Below are positions 1 through 10,670 of a DNA stretch of 64,000 nt, in pieces (positions within the stretch are counted from its first letter, which is position 1; every line of letters begins with the position of its first letter). A program made the position numbers and the translations under genes. The DNA lies in contig JAJUJM010000002.1 of the NCBI GenBank assembly GCA_029265315.1, positions 124,001-188,000 of the forward strand. Direction: 5' to 3'. The notes beneath the pieces are model-generated. The model was not told the DNA's origin. It made no database searches and saw only the letters and a list, made by a program, of their open reading frames with translations. The DNA is from Actinomycetota bacterium (GTDB lineage: Bacteria; Actinomycetota; Coriobacteriia; Anaerosomatales; PHET01).

Positions 1-2549
1 GTACGCCCGGTGCTGCGGCGCTGCAGCTCGCTCGCCAGCTTCACGCGCTGCGCCTCGCCGCCGGAGAGTGTGGTGGCGGGCTGGCCCATGCGCAGGTAGC
101 CGAGGCCGACGTCGTAGAGCGTCTGGAGCTTGCGCTTGATGGCGGGGATGTTCTCGAAGAAGTGGAGCGCTTCTTCCACCGTCATGTCGAGGATGTCGGC
201 GACGGTCTTGCCGCGGTATGTGACCTGCAGCGTCTCGCGGTTGTAGCGGGTACCTTTGCAGACCTCGCATGGGACGTAGACATCGGGCAGGAAGTGCATC
301 TCGATCTTGATCTGCCCATCGCCCTTGCATGCCTCGCACCGCCCGCCGGCGACGTTGAAGCTGAATCGTCCCTGCGCGTAGCCGCGCAGCTTGGCCTCCG
401 GCGTCGACGCGAACAGAGCTCTGATGTCGTCCCACACGCCGGTGTACGTCGCCGGGTTGGAGCGCGGCGTGCGTCCGATGGGCGACTGGTCGATGTCGAT
501 GACCTTGTCGATGGCGGCAAGCCCCTCGATCCTGACATGGGCCCCCGCGCGTTTTCGCGTCTTGTAGATGCGGTTGGCGAGCACCGGCGCGAGCGTGTCG
601 GTGATGAGCGACGACTTGCCCGAGCCCGAGACGCCTGTGACCACGGTCAGCGTACCGAGTTCTATCTCGACGTCGATTCCCTTGAGGTTGTGCTCGCTGG
701 CTCCGATGAGCCTCAAGACCCCGCGGTCCGGATCGCGCCGCTTCGCAGGGACCGGGATCTCGCGCCTCCCGGACAGGTACGCGGCGGTGAGCGAGTCCTC
801 GCACGCGAGTATCTTCTCGGGCGGACCGACGCAGACGATGTCGCCACCGTGCTCGCCCGCCCCCGGACCCATGTCGACGACGAAATCGGCCGCACGGATG
901 GTCTCCTCGTCGTGCTCGACGACGATGACGGTGTTGCCCAGGTCACGCAGGCGCTCCATCGTCGCGATGAGCCGGGCGTTGTCGCGCTGGTGCAGCCCGA
1001 TCGAGGGCTCGTCCAGTATGTAGAGCACGCCCATGAGCCCGGCGCCGATCTGGGTCGCGAGGCGGATGCGCTGCGCCTCTCCCCCGGAAAGGGTCGCCGT
1101 GGCCCGCTCGAGGGTGAGGTAGTCAAGCCCGACGTCCACGAGGAAGCGCAGCCGCTCGACGATCTCCTTTATGACGCGCCGGGCGATCTGCTCGTCGCGC
1201 TCGGACAGCACAAGCCCCTCGAAGAACGCGAGCGAGTCCTTCGCTGACATCACGGTGACCTCGTGGATGTTCTTCTCGCCCACCGTGACCGCGAGGATCT
1301 CCTTCTTCAGGCGCGCCCCGTCGCACGTCTTGCACGGGATGACCGCCATGTACTCCTCGAGCTTCTCGCGGCTGCCCTCGGACTCGGTCTCCTCGTAGCG
1401 ACGCATCACGGCGTTGAGTGCGCCTTCGTAGCGCGAATACCAGTGCGTCTCACGCCCGTCGCGCGTCACGTAGTCGACCTTGATGCGCGCGTCGCCCAGT
1501 CCGTTGAGGAGCGCGTCGCGCACGCTTTCCGGAAGCTCGTCCCACGGCGTGTCCATGTCGCTGCCGAGGTGGCGCACGGCCGCTCGGACAAGGGCGGGAT
1601 AGTAGTTCTGCATCCCGCTGAAGAAGAACTTGATGGCGCCTTCCGCCAACGTGAGCGACCCGTCAGGGACGACGAGTCTCGGATCGGCCTCAAGACGGCT
1701 GCCCAGGCCATTGCAGTCGGGACAGGCGCCGTACGGGCTGTTGAACGAGAAGTCACGGGGTGCGAGCTCATCCATCGACACACCGTGCACCGGGCACGCG
1801 AGGGCCTGCGAGTACGCGGTCTCTTCGCCGTCGACGACAGCCACCAGCACCGACCCGTTGGCGAGACGAAGGGCCGTCTCGACACTGTCGGCGAGTCGCG
1901 TTCGGATGTCGTCCTTCATGACGAGGCGGTCGACCACGACGTCGATGTCGTGCTTGTACTTCTTGTCGAGATGGATGTCCTCGTCGAGTCCCCGGATCTC
2001 GCGGTCGACACGCACGCGGGTGAAGCCCTCTCGCTTCAAGTCCTCGAGCATCTTGCCGTACTCGCCTTTTCGACCCTTGACGACCGGAGCGAGCACCATG
2101 AACTTCGTGCCGGCTGGCAGCTTGAGGATGCGGTCGACGATCTGGTCGGCCGTCTGGCGCTCGATGCGCCTGCCGCACACCGGACAGTGCGGCACGCCGA
2201 TGCGCGCATAGAGCAGACGCAGATAGTCGTAGATCTCGGTGACCGTGCCCACCGTCGAGCGCGGGTTCTTGCTCGTGGTCTTCTGGTCGATCGAGACCGC
2301 GGGCGAGAGCCCCTCGATGTGGTCGACGTCGGGCTTGTCCATCTGACCAAGGAACTGACGTGCGTAAGCGGACAGTGACTCGACGTACCTGCGCTGTCCC
2401 TCGGCGTAGATGGTGTCGAAAGCGAGTGAGCTCTTGCCCGAGCCCGAGAGCCCGGTGATCACGACGAGCTTGTCGCGCGGGATCTCGAGATCGAAACCTT
2501 TGAGGTTGTGCTCACGGGCGCCACGGATCGATATGCAGTCGAGGGACAC
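1..2549 (-). CDS. uvrA: UvrA, excinuclease ABC subunit A (3' end outside window)
   Basis: DNA damage-recognition ATPase of nucleotide excision repair; forms the UvrA2-UvrB search complex. About 849 N-terminal residues are visible and the frame runs off position 1 just after the second ABC signature ([15 protein letters not shown]), so roughly 95 residues are missing. Visible: Walker [10 protein letters not shown] near the N terminus, a zinc site CPVCGRR, a first signature [12 protein letters not shown], a second Walker [10 protein letters not shown] and the UvrA zinc-finger Cys pairs CEACKGDG and CEVCKG. The GTG start was chosen because AGGAG lies 8 nt upstream. A TATACT -10 element lies at 2593-2598. 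uvrB is elsewhere in the window (18-20 kb), not adjacent. Confidence 0.97.
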   Translation of the reverse strand, partial: MSLDCISIRGAREHNLKGFDLEIPRDKLVVITGLSGSGKSSLAFDTIYAEGQRRYVESLSAYARQFLGQMDKPDVDHIEGLSPAVSIDQKTTSKNPRSTVGTVTEIYDYLRLLYARIGVPHCPVCGRRIERQTADQIVDRILKLPAGTKFMVLAPVVKGRKGEYGKMLEDLKREGFTRVRVDREIRGLDEDIHLDKKYKHDIDVVVDRLVMKDDIRTRLADSVETALRLANGSVLVAVVDGEETAYSQALACPVHGVSMDELAPRDFSFNSPYGACPDCNGLGSRLEADPRLVVPDGSLTLAEGAIKFFFSGMQNYYPALVRAAVRHLGSDMDTPWDELPESVRDALLNGLGDARIKVDYVTRDGRETHWYSRYEGALNAVMRRYEETESEGSREKLEEYMAVIPCKTCDGARLKKEILAVTVGEKNIHEVTVMSAKDSLAFFEGLVLSERDEQIARRVIKEIVERLRFLVDVGLDYLTLERATATLSGGEAQRIRLATQIGAGLMGVLYILDEPSIGLHQRDNARLIATMERLRDLGNTVIVVEHDEETIRAADFVVDMGPGAGEHGGDIVCVGPPEKILACEDSLTAAYLSGRREIPVPAKRRDPDRGVLRLIGASEHNLKGIDVEIELGTLTVVTGVSGSGKSSLITDTLAPVLANRIYKTRKRAGAHVRIEGLAAIDKVIDIDQSPIGRTPRSNPATYTGVWDDIRALFASTPEAKLRGYAQGRFSFNVAGGRCEACKGDGQIKIEMHFLPDVYVPCEVCKGTRYNRETLQVTYRGKTVADILDMTVEEALHFFENIPAIKRKLQTLYDVGLGYLRMGQPATTLSGGEAQRVKLASELQRRSTGR

Positions 2550-2614
2550 CGGATCACTCCTGTTTCGCGGGAGGGTTTGGAGCCGAACTTTCAGTATAGA
2601 CCCCTGAGACAGCA

Positions 2615-2650
2615 GAGATGCCCGCAACGTGCAATGGCTGCGGGCATCTC
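2615..2650 (-). terminator. Hairpin terminator after the lipoprotein gene
   Basis: A perfect 12-bp inverted repeat (GAGATGCCCGCA / TGCGGGCATCTC) with a 12-nt loop lies 23 nt past the stop of the minus-strand lipoprotein gene and before uvrA. The tail is not T-rich, so it may be a weak or factor-assisted terminator. Confidence 0.6.
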
Positions 2651-2673
2651 GAGCCAAACGGATGCGGGACGGA

Positions 2674-3213
2674 TCACTTGACGAGCGGGACCTCGACGAC
2701 GTTGACGAGCGTCTTGTACGGGGCCTCGTCCTCAGCCGGCGCGATCGTCGCGCTGAGCTGCCGCTTCGCTGTCTCGGCCGACAGGTAGAAGGTACCTTCG
2801 CTCTCGGCCTCCATCATGATCTTCCAGCCCTTCTTCACGAGCTGGGCCTTGTAGTCGGCGACAGCCTTCTTGGTCGCTGTCTTGGTCAGGTACGAGAGTG
2901 TGTAGCCCATGCCGCGGTCCCCGTCAGGCGCTGAGCTGCTCGAGACGATCTTCACGTCCTCTTCGACCGGCACGCTCTTCGGGAAGTCGGGGGGCAGCGT
3001 CTTGGCTCTGACCTCCACCTTCTGGCCGCCCGTCGTCTCGATCGAGACCTTGCCTTCGTCGAGTTCGACCTTGCCGCCGGTCGCTGATTCGACGGCCGCT
3101 TCACTCGCCTCTTCGGCCGCCTTCTCCGCGACCTTCTTGCAACCGGTCGCTGACACCGCGAGCAACGCGACCGCACAGGCACTCACCGCGATCCTGATGA
3201 TTCGACGTGACAT
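2674..3213 (-). CDS. Putative small secreted lipoprotein
   Basis: A 179-residue protein of unknown function. It starts with basic residues (MSRRIIR), a hydrophobic stretch and ATGC followed by lysines, which looks like a lipoprotein signal with Cys at about residue 22; the -3 position is Ala, so the lipobox is not ideal. An Ala/Glu-rich helical segment follows, then a beta-rich domain. The ATG was chosen over upstream in-frame starts because AGGGGG lies just upstream and the signal peptide begins there. It is transcribed divergently from amt. I do not recognise the family. Confidence 0.75.
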   Translation of the reverse strand: MSRRIIRIAVSACAVALLAVSATGCKKVAEKAAEEASEAAVESATGGKVELDEGKVSIETTGGQKVEVRAKTLPPDFPKSVPVEEDVKIVSSSSAPDGDRGMGYTLSYLTKTATKKAVADYKAQLVKKGWKIMMEAESEGTFYLSAETAKRQLSATIAPAEDEAPYKTLVNVVEVPLVK

Positions 3214-3301
3214 GCGCGACCCCCTGGTTCTATGTTCCTTGCGCCTACCTATACCCGCCGAATGATACTTCGCACGGCGTTCATGGTACCGACCCCTCCT
3301 C

Positions 3302-3317
3302 GAAACGACCACGAAAC
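3302..3317 (+). promoter_or_regulatory. GAAAC-n6-GAAAC direct repeat, putative GlnR-like operator of amt
   Basis: Two GAAAC half-sites 11 bp apart lie about 100 bp upstream of the amt start, both on the coding strand. The context CGAAAC-n5-CGAAACA also occurs upstream of glnA (29719-29734), in the same orientation relative to its gene. Half-sites spaced one helical turn apart suit an OmpR-family winged-helix protein. Known actinobacterial GlnR boxes have the form gTnAc-n6-GaAAc; assignment to GlnR here is inference. Confidence 0.5.
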
Positions 3318-3415
3318 AAATGCCTCCCAGACTGCACGGAGCGCGGCTGAACGAAAGCCGTGTCGACCCGGCCACGGATCGGGTGGTCCGTCCGACTGAG
3401 CAAGGGAGTGGAAAC

Positions 3416-5009
<1,594 letters not shown>

Positions 5010-5023
5010 AGGGGGCGCAGACG

Positions 5024-7291
5024 GTGACGTCGCTCACCTCGGAGCGCGATTCGATCATCGCGAGCTCGACTCCGGGGGCCGAAGCGACGCGCCGTCTGTG
5101 CGAGGCGACCGACGAGGCCGTGCGGAAACTGGCCCGCACGGCCTCGTCACGTGTCAGCGGCCGCTGGGTGATCATCGCACTGGGCGGCTGGGGAGCGGGT
5201 ATCCTGCAGCCCCGCAGTGACCTCGACATCCTCGTCATGTCCGATCTGCCCTCTTCACGCCTGAAGCCGTTCGTCGAAGCCGTCCTCTATCCGCTCTGGG
5301 ACGCCGGCTTGGCAGTGGGGCACCAGGTGCGCTCACCCAAAGAACAGCTGCGTGCGTGCCGAGAGGACGTCAAGACCTGCACCGCCGCTCTCACGGGACG
5401 ACCCATAGCCGGCGACCTGGACTGGGGCGAAGCCGCCCTCGTTGCCTGCGCGGCCGATGCGAGAAGCCGGGCCAGAAGCGTGTTGGCCCAGCTCCACGCT
5501 CGACCGAGAGCCGGGTCGCCCTACCTTCTCGAGCCGGACCTCAAGGACGGCGCCGGAGGCCGGCGAGACCACGACGAGCTGACGTGGAGCGCGGCCGTCA
5601 TCGATGGGGCCCCCAGGCGTGACCCGTCTACGCTCGTGGCCGCAGGCCTGCTCCAGGCCGACGAGTTCCGTTCGCTCACACATTCCGCCGATGTGCTGGC
5701 GGCCGCCCGCTGGATGACCCACCTGCACGGCCAGACCAAGGACCGCCTGACCGCAGAGCTGGCCGAGACGATGGGCGATGACGCCGAAAGGGTGAACGCC
5801 GCTCTCGGGACCACCTCACTGGTGCTCGCTCGTGCCCGTGCGCGGCTCAGACGCACACTCGACGCGGACGTGCTTCATACCGAGCCGCTGGGCCCGCAAG
5901 AGGTCTTCGAGCTGCTGGAGAAGGGGCCGTCGGCGCTTGAGACACTGGAGCACGCTGCTCAGGCGAGACGTCTTGACGGCCTCGTCCCTGGTTTCGGGGA
6001 GCTGATGACCACACGCCGCCCCGGCTTGGGACATCGGCTCACGGTAGGCGCCCATTGTCTCGAGACGGCGACCCTGATCAGCGACACCGCAGGTGACGGC
6101 GCTCTGTCCGCGTCGAGAGAAGCGGTGGCGGACTTGAGACCGGTATGGATCGCGGCGCTCGTGCACGACGCTGCGAAACGAGAGGCTGGCGCCGGACATG
6201 CCGAGCGAGGTGCGCCCTTCGCCAGACGGGTCGCCTTGTCGTTCGGACTCGACGAAGAGGCTGCGGATCGCGTCTTTGACCTGGTGCGCTCGCACCTCTC
6301 GCTCGTGGAGACCGCGCTCGCGGCCGACCTCGACGATGAAGACACCGTCCTGCGCGCTGCTGCGACGATGGGTCGTCCCGAACTGGTTGCGCCTCTGCAC
6401 CTGCTCACGGCCGCGGACTCGAAAGCCACAGGACCATCGACGTGGACTCCCTGGACGGCCGCGTTGGTGGGCAGACTCGTGGCCCGCCTGGAAGCGGCGC
6501 TGTCCCCGGACGTCGACGGCGCTGGACTCGTCACCCGCGCACGTGAGCACCAAGCCGTCGCTCTCTCACGGATGAGCGTGTCTCTCGACGCCGAGCGCGC
6601 CTTCGTGGAGGCGGCGCCTGTGCGCTACCTGGCTTCCCGAGAACCGGACGAGATCACCCGAGACGCCCGCCTCGTCGCCGAGCTCAACGGTCGCTCGGGC
6701 GCCCAGCCGGCGATTCTCGCTGTCACGGCCGGACCAGCCCCCGGCACTCATCGGGTGACGGTCGCCGCACTCGATCGTCCGCGCCTGCTGTCACGCATGG
6801 CAGGGGCAATGGCACTGGCTGGGCTCGACATCCTGTCGGTAGACGCATACGGAAGCACGGGCGGCATCGCGCTCGACTCGTTCGTGGTCGCGTCCGCCAC
6901 CGACCGGCCGGTCTCGACCGACACCTTCTCCGCTTTGGAGCGCCTGCTGGAAGCGGCGCTGCGCGACCGGCTCGAGCTCGCAACAAGACTCGCCGAGCGC
7001 CGCAGACACTACCCGCCCAAAGCGACTGGCCGGTGCCGGGTCGAGACGCACCCGAGCGGCTGGGACACGACGGTCATCGTCGAGGCACCCGACAGGGTCG
7101 GACTCCTGCACGATCTGGCCGACGCCGTGTCCACCACAGGCTTGGACATCCGATGGGCACGCGCCCAGACGCTGGGCGGATTCGTGCGCGACACCTTCCA
7201 TGTGGTCGGCGAGGACGGCGGCCCCGTCGATGACCACGGAGTGCTCGGACACCTCTCGATGCGCCTGCGCGAAGCGGCCAACGCGTCATGA
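5024..7291 (+). CDS. glnD: PII nucleotidyltransferase/removing enzyme GlnD
   Basis: Bifunctional enzyme that modifies and de-modifies PII according to nitrogen status. 755 residues, somewhat shorter than the enterobacterial protein. In order: N-terminal nucleotidyltransferase domain with GGWGAG and SDLDILV (metal-binding DxD), a helical linker, an HD phosphohydrolase domain with HCLETATL and VHDAAK around residues 340-390, then two ACT domains near 570-625 and 680-735 (each with a DRPRLL/DRVGLL start) that bind glutamine. The GTG start has GAGGGGG upstream and lies 14 nt after glnB. Whether it transfers UMP or AMP cannot be told from the sequence. Confidence 0.93.
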   Translation: MTSLTSERDSIIASSTPGAEATRRLCEATDEAVRKLARTASSRVSGRWVIIALGGWGAGILQPRSDLDILVMSDLPSSRLKPFVEAVLYPLWDAGLAVGHQVRSPKEQLRACREDVKTCTAALTGRPIAGDLDWGEAALVACAADARSRARSVLAQLHARPRAGSPYLLEPDLKDGAGGRRDHDELTWSAAVIDGAPRRDPSTLVAAGLLQADEFRSLTHSADVLAAARWMTHLHGQTKDRLTAELAETMGDDAERVNAALGTTSLVLARARARLRRTLDADVLHTEPLGPQEVFELLEKGPSALETLEHAAQARRLDGLVPGFGELMTTRRPGLGHRLTVGAHCLETATLISDTAGDGALSASREAVADLRPVWIAALVHDAAKREAGAGHAERGAPFARRVALSFGLDEEAADRVFDLVRSHLSLVETALAADLDDEDTVLRAAATMGRPELVAPLHLLTAADSKATGPSTWTPWTAALVGRLVARLEAALSPDVDGAGLVTRAREHQAVALSRMSVSLDAERAFVEAAPVRYLASREPDEITRDARLVAELNGRSGAQPAILAVTAGPAPGTHRVTVAALDRPRLLSRMAGAMALAGLDILSVDAYGSTGGIALDSFVVASATDRPVSTDTFSALERLLEAALRDRLELATRLAERRRHYPPKATGRCRVETHPSGWDTTVIVEAPDRVGLLHDLADAVSTTGLDIRWARAQTLGGFVRDTFHVVGEDGGPVDDHGVLGHLSMRLREAANAS

Positions 7292-7397
7292 GCGCATCAT
7301 GGGGCGGTCCACGTACGGCGAGCCGGGCATCCGTCATACTCAGGGCAAGGCACCGCGGTGATGACGACCCGGCACGCTACAGCGGGAGGAGCACACG

Positions 7398-7958
7398 ATG
7401 ACGATCTACACCAGGCGAGGCGACGGAGGACAGACGTCGCTTGTCGACGGTAGCCGCATCGCCAAGTCCAGCGCACGCGTCGAAGCGTACGGCACTGTCG
7501 ACGAAGCGAACAGCGCGGTCGGTCTCGCGCGCGCCGCGATCGACGACCCCACGCTCGACGCCGTGCTAGCGTTCATACAGCACAAGCTGTTCAATTGCTC
7601 GAGCTCGCTCGCGACCCCACCGCACGCGAGGACCGAGCATACTCCCGTCGTCAGCTCCGATGACATACTCGCGCTCGAACGCGCCGTGGACGACTTCGAG
7701 CGAGCGACCGGACCCCTGTCTCACTTCATCATCGAAGGCGGATGCCGTGGCGCCGCGCACCTTCAGCTGGCGCGCGCCATCGTACGTCGGGCTGAGCGCC
7801 GTGCGAGCGCACTGGCCGACGTCGAGGATGTCGACGCGAACGTCCTCGCATTCCTCAACCGCTGCTCGGACACGCTGTTCGCCGCAGCGCGCTTCGCAAA
7901 CCATCTCGCTGGAGCCGTGGAGACTGCTTGGGACAAGGAAGCCCGACCGCCGCGTTGA
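7398..7958 (+). CDS. pduO: Cob(I)yrinic acid a,c-diamide adenosyltransferase, PduO type
   Basis: ATP:corrinoid adenosyltransferase that makes coenzyme B12, 186 residues. Diagnostic marks are the N-terminal YTRRGDGGQTSL ATP-binding motif, VDEANSAVG, the GGCRGAAHLQLAR segment and RRAERR. The ATG start has GGGAGGAG 7 nt upstream. It follows glnD by 106 bp and is probably a separate unit. It implies adenosylcobalamin use somewhere in the genome; no B12-dependent enzyme is visible here. It converges with the beta-helix gene only about 20 bp downstream. Confidence 0.93.
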   Translation: MTIYTRRGDGGQTSLVDGSRIAKSSARVEAYGTVDEANSAVGLARAAIDDPTLDAVLAFIQHKLFNCSSSLATPPHARTEHTPVVSSDDILALERAVDDFERATGPLSHFIIEGGCRGAAHLQLARAIVRRAERRASALADVEDVDANVLAFLNRCSDTLFAAARFANHLAGAVETAWDKEARPPR

Positions 7959-7978
7959 TCGAGGGACCGGCGGGCTCT

Positions 7979-10540
7979 CTACCGCCCGTAGATCTCCACC
8001 GACCGCATGCCGGTGGTCGTCGGCAGCCTGGCTGCTGACGTCCCCAGGCCGCTCAGCCTCAGGTAGCGCGCCTTCACGGGAGCGCGGAACTCGAAGACCT
8101 CGAGCTTGTCGGTGAGGCCGCTGCCGGTAAGCGTGGCGATCGGGGCCCAAGATGATGCATCGCTCGACGATTCGACCTCCGCGAAGCTGAACCGTGTCGT
8201 CCCGCCGGCGAACGACACTCCCACGCCGGTCACCGTGCGAGTCGCGCCCAGGTCGACCACGAGAGTCCGATCACGCGACGCGATGAACGTGCCCGGGAGC
8301 CTGCCGTCAGACGCTGTCACGGTAGCCATGCCGGGGGACTCCATGAGCATGGCCGGCAGCGACGGCCCGGGGCCCGTCTCGATCTCCAGACGAGGACGCG
8401 AGTCTCTCTCACGCGCTGCATCGGTCCGGAAAGCCACTTCGGCACCGGACCCCAGCGCCTCACCGAGCTCGAAGGTGACCGACTGTGCGCCATTCGCGCT
8501 TCGGTCTCGCAGGTATTCGCTCACGTCCACGACCCACAGCGGAGGCATCGCGCGACTCCGGTCCAGCGTCGCGAGTGTGACGATGCGCCGCACACCCGCT
8601 GTCTCTTCGACGGCCCGCACCGTCAATCGTGCAAAGCGTCTCCCCACCCGGCCATTGAAGACCAGGCGAGCGCCGGTGACACGCTCGCTTCCGGGAAGGT
8701 CGAACGAGATCCGCACGGACTGAGCGGAACTCAGGCGTACCTCGGACGGCAGGGGTCCCGGCACCACTCTGCCTGCCGTGAGGACCTGCGTCGATCCGGG
8801 ACGTACAGGCAGGACACGCCCGCGCACGCGATACGCACCGACGACGTCTCTGCCCGTGCGGCGGTGAAGCTGGTCAGCGTACAACGACTGCGGGACGAGC
8901 GTCGCTCCCCACCCTTCGCCTTCGACGAGGTCCTCGTCCCAGTCGGCATACAACGCATCATCGGAAGGGTCGTTGGACACCCGAGACCATACGCCGCTCG
9001 TTCCCACCGCTGCGCCCCAGCCGTACTGCACCGTATCGATGAGCGGGCCGGGTCGCCAACCTGCGGGCTTGCGTACCCCGGTCAGGTTCCACATCACCGA
9101 CTGCGACGTGGTGTGCCCGTGCACGGCGGTGGAGCCGTCGTTACGGAACGTCGCGTCGACGCCATGCCCGTCGAGCAGGAGCCGCTCGAGCAGGTTCACC
9201 GCCGAGAACCACATGTGGAAGTCACTCTTGAGCAGCGGGCGGGCGCTCACCGAGTCCCGGATGACGTTGCCGGTCGCCTGCCACATCCCGAACGTGTACG
9301 CGTGGCGACACTCGATGGCGGCGCACCCTTCGATCAGGTTGTCACTGCCCCGTATGATGAAGCCGTTGCCGTTGCCAGCCCCCCTGTACTGAGGCGAGGC
9401 CACCAGACACTCGCGCACGGTGACCTGACGACTGTTGTCGATCCAGAAGCCCTCGGACAGGACATGCGCAGACCGGTTCCCGGGGGGCTTGAAGGTGCTC
9501 ACTCTCTGTATCCACGAGTCCTCGACGTTCTGGAACTTGACCGCGGTGCTCTCGTGGACGTCGTAGGCGAGATAGCCCCAGTCCGGATACTCGGTCATCC
9601 CGACCGACAGGTCCTCGATGCCCACACCCGTGAGATGCGGACGGGCACGGTAGACGTTCGGCAACGTGCCGCGGTCGCGTACCAACACGTCGGTTCGAAG
9701 CGGAGCGTCGAGCACGAGCACGCCGCCCACCTTCAGCTCCACCACGCGTCTGAGATACGTGGTGGCGTCCATCGTCGAAGCATTCCAGCCGCGAAGGCTG
9801 CCGCGCTCCGCGACCCACTCCGGCGTGGCTTCGGTCCGTATGACGATGAGGTCACCCACCGCGAAGGAATGGGGAGACGCCACCGCCACCTCTCGCGAAC
9901 CGGCCTTCGCGTCACGGATGAGGTTGGCCTGGCCCTGCACCGTCGGGATGTGCCACGACCCCGGCTGGGCAGGACTCGCCAGCAGCACGGACTTGCCCCT
10001 CATCAAAGGCGTCGTGTTGACGATGAGCGTACGCGAGCGTCCTGCGCCGCGCAGCACCACGTTCGAGTGACGTATCGTCAGAGCCGCCTTCGCGGTGTCG
10101 GTCGTCGAGACACGATACGTGGCCGCCGGAAGGTAGACGACGCCTCCCCCCCGTGCACCGACATCATCGATGGCGGCCTGCAGCACCTGAGTGACGTCCG
10201 TCGTGACTGAACTCTCGATCGAGTACGGAGGCTGCGAGACATCGACGAAGGCCGGGCCGGTGACGTGCGGGATGGGGACTTCTCCGCGCTTGTAGCCGGC
10301 ATACGAGAAGTCGGCGACCACGCGACCCGCCGGATCGGCGTGCCCTGGCGACCAGTCCAACGGGTAGAGGACGCTGCGCCAGCCACTCGGGACATACGAC
10401 CTCAGGGCCCCGTCGGCAACCCCGTCACCCATGACGGCATACGGCTCAGCCCAGGCATGCGCCGGCATCGAGAACGCGACTGCACACAACAAGACCACGG
10501 CTAGCACAGCAGTGCGAGTGACCGTGGAAGCGCGAGACAT
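7979..10540 (-). CDS. Secreted right-handed beta-helix protein with C-terminal carbohydrate-binding-like domains
   Basis: A predicted secreted 853-residue protein. A signal peptide (hydrophobic core AVLAVVLLCAVAF, Ala-x-Ala-type end PAHAWA) is followed by a pectate-lyase/GH28-like beta-helix region (about 110-480; GGGVVYLPAATYRV is the family's typical opening, then Asn-rich ladders). A DNRLRE-like beta-sandwich follows (about 590-710, ending SRPRLEIET), then a discoidin-like F5/8 C domain (about 715-853). The ATG at 10540 is preferred over an upstream GTG because GGAG precedes it. A -10-like TATCAT lies at 10635-10640. Substrate unknown; a cell-surface or exopolysaccharide-acting role is inferred. 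Confidence 0.8.
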   Translation of the reverse strand: MSRASTVTRTAVLAVVLLCAVAFSMPAHAWAEPYAVMGDGVADGALRSYVPSGWRSVLYPLDWSPGHADPAGRVVADFSYAGYKRGEVPIPHVTGPAFVDVSQPPYSIESSVTTDVTQVLQAAIDDVGARGGGVVYLPAATYRVSTTDTAKAALTIRHSNVVLRGAGRSRTLIVNTTPLMRGKSVLLASPAQPGSWHIPTVQGQANLIRDAKAGSREVAVASPHSFAVGDLIVIRTEATPEWVAERGSLRGWNASTMDATTYLRRVVELKVGGVLVLDAPLRTDVLVRDRGTLPNVYRARPHLTGVGIEDLSVGMTEYPDWGYLAYDVHESTAVKFQNVEDSWIQRVSTFKPPGNRSAHVLSEGFWIDNSRQVTVRECLVASPQYRGAGNGNGFIIRGSDNLIEGCAAIECRHAYTFGMWQATGNVIRDSVSARPLLKSDFHMWFSAVNLLERLLLDGHGVDATFRNDGSTAVHGHTTSQSVMWNLTGVRKPAGWRPGPLIDTVQYGWGAAVGTSGVWSRVSNDPSDDALYADWDEDLVEGEGWGATLVPQSLYADQLHRRTGRDVVGAYRVRGRVLPVRPGSTQVLTAGRVVPGPLPSEVRLSSAQSVRISFDLPGSERVTGARLVFNGRVGRRFARLTVRAVEETAGVRRIVTLATLDRSRAMPPLWVVDVSEYLRDRSANGAQSVTFELGEALGSGAEVAFRTDAARERDSRPRLEIETGPGPSLPAMLMESPGMATVTASDGRLPGTFIASRDRTLVVDLGATRTVTGVGVSFAGGTTRFSFAEVESSSDASSWAPIATLTGSGLTDKLEVFEFRAPVKARYLRLSGLGTSAARLPTTTGMRSVEIYGR

Positions 10541-10670
10541 GAAGGCGGAACTCCAACCCACGACGTCAAGAGCGGCGCGCGCCCCGCCCTACCAGCGGCG
10601 ATGACCTCGGCGCGGGACGTCGCGACTTCCATGCATGATACCATGCGGACCTTATGCGCTCAGGGGCGGC

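Noticed and set aside
162-1247. Long open frame on the plus strand opposite uvrA
   Set aside because: High GC lowers stop frequency and leaves long antisense frames; the minus-strand UvrA motifs are unambiguous. The same applies to long frames opposite polA (24036-25874), the metal ATPase (15748-17352), uvrB (17748-19409) and acs (11433-12803).
3318-3415. Attenuator or second ANTAR element in the amt leader
   Set aside because: Several hairpins are possible (around 3348-3360 and 3370-3395), but loops are 7-9 nt, lack the A1/G4 pattern and no T-tract follows.
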